DNA from: JAKAWM01 sp049966695
GTDB taxonomy: Bacteria > Actinomycetota > Acidimicrobiia > Acidimicrobiales > Palsa-688
Length of the DNA stretch: 9,630 bases
NCBI GenBank assembly: GCA_049966695.1
Contig: JBMFUG010000084.1
Location: 1 to 9,630 of the forward strand
Direction of reading: 5' to 3'
Position numbers and translations under genes: made by a program. Shown in pieces: positions 6,215 to 9,630 of the stretch. Below the pieces are notes generated by a model. That model saw only the letters and a list, made by a program, of their open reading frames with translations. It had not been told where the DNA came from and ran no database searches. Every line of letters starts with the position of its first letter. The first letter of the stretch is position 1.

Positions 6215-7774
6215 CTACTGTGCGTCGGGTTGGCTGCTGACGGCCATGGCTGGGAGAGCTTCGTGAACCTCGCTTGGCCGACGGCGCGTCGCGCCGGGGG
6301 AAGGCCGGCGTGCAGCCGATAGCGCGGCAGCGAGGGCCATTACCGCCATGGAGGCGTAAAACGCCGAGTGCAGCCCCGTCGTAAAGGCGCTGGCGAGGTT
6401 GCCGTGCAATTTTGCCGACCCGACGAATATCGCGAAGGCAAGTCCTCGGGAGATCGAACGCGAAGCGACCAGGATGGCCATGGAAAATGAAAACACCATC
6501 CCGATGTTCGCAAATGTGCGCAAGATCCCGGAAGCTATGCCGAAGACCTGAGGCTTGACCGCTCGCATAAGCGCGGCCGAGTTCGCCGGGAAAAAGCTGC
6601 TGGCTCCCACGCCGTTCAGCACGCTCGCTAAGACGACGACCCACAGGCCGGTAGCCATGGAAAGCCGCGAGAACACGAAGAGGGCTGCGACCTGCAGGCC
6701 CAGGCCGGCGGTTGCCGGGACCATGGGGCCGAAGCGGTCGGCGCTGCGGCCTGCGAGGGGGCCAACAGCGCTGCCGGCTACGTAACCGGGTACAAGTAAA
6801 AGTGAGGCGTCGAAGGGGGACATGGCTCTTGGCCCCTGCAAGTACATGATGATGAGGAAAAGGACGGCGAAGTTGGCTAGGCCTTGGAACATAGCAGCAA
6901 GCAATGTCGGCGCCAGCGTGGGGGCCCGGAGCAACGACAAGTCCAGCATCGGCTCGGGACGAGCCCGCTCCACCATGACGAAGGTGCCCACCAATGCGAG
7001 GCCGCCCACCAAGAACCCGGTCGTGGTCGCGTCGAACGAGGAGGTAGCCAGCCGTGTCATGGCCCACAAGACCCCGTAGAGGCCGAGCCCGAGGGCCAGC
7101 ATGCCAGTGAGGTCGAGGCGGTGCTTCACGCGTCGGTTGTCGTCGTGCAGGACGTACAGAGCCATGACGACGCCGGCTGCCCCGATAGGCACGTTGATCC
7201 AAAAGATCCAGCGCCAGGACATGTACGTGACGATTGCGCCTCCGAGAACTATGCCGAGGACGGCGCCTGCGCTCCAGCCAACTGCGTTGAAGCCATAGGC
7301 TCTCCCACGCTTTTGCGGGGGGAAAAGGTCGGCGATGATGGCGCCGCTGTTGGCGGTCATGAGGGCCCCACCGATGCCTTGTAGTACCCGGAAGGCGACG
7401 ATCGAGGTCTGGTCCCAGGCCAGTGCGCACAGCGCGCTCCCGACGATGAACACGGCAAAACCTGCCTCGTACATGCGCACTCGCCCGAACATGTCGCCAA
7501 GGCGGCCCACCTGAGTAGCTAGCAGGGTGATGACGAGCAGGTAGCCGATCACGACCCAGATAACCGAGCTGAGGGCCACGTGGAGGCCTCGTTCGATCTC
7601 GGGCAAGGCGAGGACGACGATCGTAGTGTCCACCGCGGTGATAAGGACCCCGATCATGACCACGACGAGGGCAAGGTTGGCCTGAGAGCTAGCCAGGCGT
7701 CCAGGCGCTGAGCGACGGGGGACAAGGTGGGCGCGGCGGTGCAAAGTCGAAATGTCTGGTGCCACTATGGTCAA
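6215..7774 (-). CDS. DHA2-family MFS efflux transporter (14 TM, EmrB/QacA type)
   Basis: This 519-residue polytopic membrane protein probably exports drugs or metabolites using the proton gradient. An N-terminal cytoplasmic stretch of about 33 residues precedes TM1. Family signatures are clear: AVDTTIVVLALP with the TM1 aspartate (D49), loop 2-3 motif A (GRLGDMFGRVR, 90-100), RVLQGIGGALM (129-139), motif C (GWSAGAVLGIVLGG, 166-179) and SWRWIFWINVPIG (186-198), the hallmark of 14-TM DHA2 members. The length fits that family. The start is a TTG at 7772-7774 with no good Shine-Dalgarno motif; a GTG 9 bases further in is possible. It lies 28 bases after the CYTH-CHAD stop on the same strand, so co-transcription is likely. 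No regulator gene is adjacent. The substrate is unknown. Confidence 0.93.
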   Translation of the reverse strand: MTIVAPDISTLHRRAHLVPRRSAPGRLASSQANLALVVVMIGVLITAVDTTIVVLALPEIERGLHVALSSVIWVVIGYLLVITLLATQVGRLGDMFGRVRMYEAGFAVFIVGSALCALAWDQTSIVAFRVLQGIGGALMTANSGAIIADLFPPQKRGRAYGFNAVGWSAGAVLGIVLGGAIVTYMSWRWIFWINVPIGAAGVVMALYVLHDDNRRVKHRLDLTGMLALGLGLYGVLWAMTRLATSSFDATTTGFLVGGLALVGTFVMVERARPEPMLDLSLLRAPTLAPTLLAAMFQGLANFAVLFLIIMYLQGPRAMSPFDASLLLVPGYVAGSAVGPLAGRSADRFGPMVPATAGLGLQVAALFVFSRLSMATGLWVVVLASVLNGVGASSFFPANSAALMRAVKPQVFGIASGILRTFANIGMVFSFSMAILVASRSISRGLAFAIFVGSAKLHGNLASAFTTGLHSAFYASMAVMALAAALSAARRPSPGATRRRPSEVHEALPAMAVSSQPDAQ

Positions 7775-7802
7775 GTTTAGGAGTTACCTGAACAAAAGTG
7801 GC

Positions 7803-9554
7803 TTACAAGGAGGAAGCGGCGCGCTTGAGCCGTGACCAGGACCGAGGCCAAGCGGCACGGTGCTCGGCTTCGCGAGCTCGGGTGGCCGCGAGCAACTGGC
7901 CGGCTACAAGTGCAAGCTCGGTGCTTGTGCTGGGGGTCGCAGCAAGGGCGGCTTCACGTAGCCATGCCTCGGCCAGCACGGCATCGTGAAGGTGCCCGAG
8001 CACGTCTTGGACGCCGCTCGCCGCTTCTGCGACCCGGCGGATAGTCGCGCGCTTTGGCAGCCGAGCCGTACGTGACTTGGCGGAGGCGACATGTCCTGAG
8101 GCTAGTTGCGAGCCGTCAGGCGCGGGCCGCTTTTTAGCACCGGCCAGTCGAGGCTGACCGGCAACGAGCTCAGCCGCGTAACGCAAGCGTTTAGCTTTGA
8201 TGCGTACCTTGTGGAGCGCGTCGTCAGAGGGCGAAGAGCCGAGCTTGTCAACCTGGCGGTTAAGCGAGCGCCAATTGCGCTTGACGAGCGCTGGTAGCAC
8301 CTCGTCGGCCATGACAGGCGCATTGGCCTCACGCTGCTCCTGCTTGTAGCCCTCGAGGGCCCTTAGGAAGGCTATGTAGCGGTCGCTGCCTAGGGCTAGG
8401 ACGAGACGCTGACGAGCCAGGCGCTGTCCAGCGCCTGCGAGCTGGAGCAGGGCACCTGCTCCAGCCGCGTCTAGGGGGCCAAGGCTGGCAAGCTCAGTGC
8501 GGAGGAGCTCGACGCGTATGTCGGCGTCGCGTGCTCCTCCCAAAAGGCTTCCCAGCCATCCCGCCTCCTCGTAGAGCTGAGCTAGCTGGTCGTCCCAAAA
8601 GCTCGTGCGAAGGCCCTTTAGGGTGCTCCGCAAGCGGCGAGTAGCGACGCGGGCCTTGTGGACATGCTCGGGGTCGGGGTCGTCCAGGCGGATAGCAGGG
8701 TCGTGGGCCAGCAGCACGTCCTGGCAGTCGAGGAGCGCAGCCCTTAGCACCTCGCTGACCGTCAGGCCTGGCACAGAGCGCTCGGGCATGTGCCCGGGGC
8801 CACCTGGGTTGGTCGGGCCGGCTCCGAGGACCTGCAAGAGCTTGCTCTTGCTAGAGGAAGGCGAAGCACCAGCGGCGGTCAACCTCGCAAGGACTGCGTC
8901 GAGTACTTCGTCGTTGCACCTTGGCGCTAGCTCGACCTCGACCTCGCTGAATGCTACAGTCCCACGTGCGCCCAAAAGGCGCCGACCTGTCACTACGTCA
9001 TGGTCCACCTCTGCTAGCAGGTGCCCATCAGGCGCTCGCAGCTCCACTCGTCGGCGTAGCGCCTGTAAGCGAGCCACCGCACGCAGCGGGAAGCCGAGGG
9101 ACAACCCGCTCACGAACTTGGCCGCGTCAGGGTGGACAGGTGGCGGTGCTGGCCTGCGTCGCCCGGGGAGGGCGCCGCCCGCCTTTGGCTGCCTGGCTCT
9201 GTTGCGTTGCTCTGTCCTTGTGCTGGGCTCGGCGGCCCAGGTGACCTCGGTACGTGCCAGCAGCGCGCCGTCGAGCGTGCTCGGGAGCTTTAGCGTCCAC
9301 TGGCCCGCAGGCCCGGTGGCGCCGGTCGGCCGAGGAGGCCGGGCCGGCGCGGCTCCCGCCAGGGCGTCTTGCACGCGATAGCGGAGCGTCACGTGCCGGC
9401 GAGCCAGGCGGAGGTCGGACGTGTCGTAGTAGGTCGTGGTTAGGGCCACGGTTGCCAGCGCGCTCGCCTGGGTACCCGGCAGCACCTGGGAAAGGTCAGG
9501 GAGCGACCAGCCCATGTCCACTGCCAGCTTGAGTTCCCGCTCCAGCTGTTGCAC
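7803..9554 (-). CDS. CYTH-CHAD domain protein (triphosphate tunnel and polyphosphate-binding)
   Basis: The protein joins an N-terminal CYTH triphosphate-tunnel domain, whose members cleave or bind triphosphates, to a C-terminal CHAD domain, a helical module known to bind polyphosphate. Numbered from the GTG at 9554 (583 residues), the CYTH part shows ExExK (E5, E7, K9), TYYDT (41-45), WTLKLP (86-91), EVDHD (182-186) and FSEVEVEL (202-209). CHAD begins near 262, with HKARVATRRLR (299-309) and the repeat HKVRIKAKRLRY (448-459), then QDVLGHLHDA (516-525). Both halves carry Arg/Lys/Pro-rich insertions, near 110-145 and 465-507. The GTG is chosen because AAAGGA lies 5 bases upstream; an ATG at 9560 and a TTG at 9569 are alternatives adding 2 and 5 residues. 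It is the first gene of a probable pair with the MFS transporter. A soluble, cytoplasmic location is expected. Confidence 0.92.
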   Translation of the reverse strand: MQQLERELKLAVDMGWSLPDLSQVLPGTQASALATVALTTTYYDTSDLRLARRHVTLRYRVQDALAGAAPARPPRPTGATGPAGQWTLKLPSTLDGALLARTEVTWAAEPSTRTEQRNRARQPKAGGALPGRRRPAPPPVHPDAAKFVSGLSLGFPLRAVARLQALRRRVELRAPDGHLLAEVDHDVVTGRRLLGARGTVAFSEVEVELAPRCNDEVLDAVLARLTAAGASPSSSKSKLLQVLGAGPTNPGGPGHMPERSVPGLTVSEVLRAALLDCQDVLLAHDPAIRLDDPDPEHVHKARVATRRLRSTLKGLRTSFWDDQLAQLYEEAGWLGSLLGGARDADIRVELLRTELASLGPLDAAGAGALLQLAGAGQRLARQRLVLALGSDRYIAFLRALEGYKQEQREANAPVMADEVLPALVKRNWRSLNRQVDKLGSSPSDDALHKVRIKAKRLRYAAELVAGQPRLAGAKKRPAPDGSQLASGHVASAKSRTARLPKRATIRRVAEAASGVQDVLGHLHDAVLAEAWLREAALAATPSTSTELALVAGQLLAATRAREAEHRAAWPRSWSRLKRAASSL

Positions 9555-9559
9555 GGCCA

Positions 9560-9565
9560 TCCTTT
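9560..9565 (-). promoter_or_regulatory. Ribosome binding site of the CYTH-CHAD gene
   Basis: Read on the minus strand, AAAGGA is followed by 5 bases and the GTG at 9554. The motif overlaps the alternative ATG at 9558-9560, so it can only serve the GTG start. Confidence 0.4.
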
Positions 9566-9569
9566 GCAA

Positions 9570-9630
9570 GTGGCGCTTGCCAACGCCCGCAAAACTCTAG
9601 CCCGAGGCAGGCGGCGGTCGTCGCTTTGTG
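9570..9630 (-). other. Upstream region of the CYTH-CHAD gene, truncated by the window edge
   Basis: No gene is seen. On the minus strand TAGAGT near 9595-9600 is a fair -10 match, but no matching -35 was found. A short hairpin (GCAAG-TGGCG-CTTGC, 9566-9580) lies just before the start codons. Too little sequence is present to call a promoter. Confidence 0.2.

Noticed and set aside
5796..7430. 544-residue open frame on the minus strand overlapping the MFS gene
   Set aside because: It is a different frame of the MFS coding region and runs antisense into the glycosyltransferase gene. Its product is Arg/Pro/Ser-rich with no recognisable motif, as expected of a GC-rich shadow frame.
7807..7813. 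AAGGAGG Shine-Dalgarno-like motif on the plus strand
   Set aside because: It lies antisense to the last codons of the CYTH-CHAD gene and no credible plus-strand gene follows.
8605..9381. 258-residue plus-strand frame opposite the CYTH-CHAD gene
   Set aside because: It is Ser/Arg/Ala-rich and antisense to clear CYTH and CHAD motifs.

Overview
This is a GC-rich chromosomal window with GTG and TTG starts alongside ATG and short intergenic gaps. Its isoleucyl-tRNA synthetase closely resembles the actinobacterial/mycobacterial form. I read it as an actinomycete-phylum bacterium (Actinomycetota), possibly a less-studied class such as Acidimicrobiia or Thermoleophilia. That placement is inference. 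No mobile element, CRISPR array, tRNA or rRNA gene was seen.

Layout from left to right. Bases 1-153 may hold the 3' end of an unrecognised gene. A small protein of about 64 residues with a CCHC-type metal-binding pattern follows (156-350, +). Bases 351-700 contain no convincing gene but are rich in inverted repeats: a perfect 10-bp hairpin at 400-423, then a set of mutually exclusive stems at 454-625, then an AT-rich promoter-like stretch just before ileS. The ileS gene (701-3823, +) encodes a long-type (IleRS2) isoleucyl-tRNA synthetase. Facing it is a DMT/EamA-like membrane transporter (3894-4874, -). Divergent from the transporter, 62 bp away, is an MGDG-synthase-family glycosyltransferase (4937-6166, +). 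The last third is a probable two-gene unit read leftward: a CYTH-CHAD protein (7803-9554, -) followed 28 bp later by a 14-TM DHA2-type MFS efflux transporter (6215-7774, -).

The genes do not form one obvious pathway: one core translation gene, one probable lipid or envelope glycosyltransferase, two membrane transporters, and one polyphosphate/triphosphate-related protein. No clear novel system is visible. The points most worth a second look are the structured region upstream of ileS, the high ATA (Ile) codon use inside ileS, the altered motifs in the glycosyltransferase, and the basic insertion in the CHAD domain.
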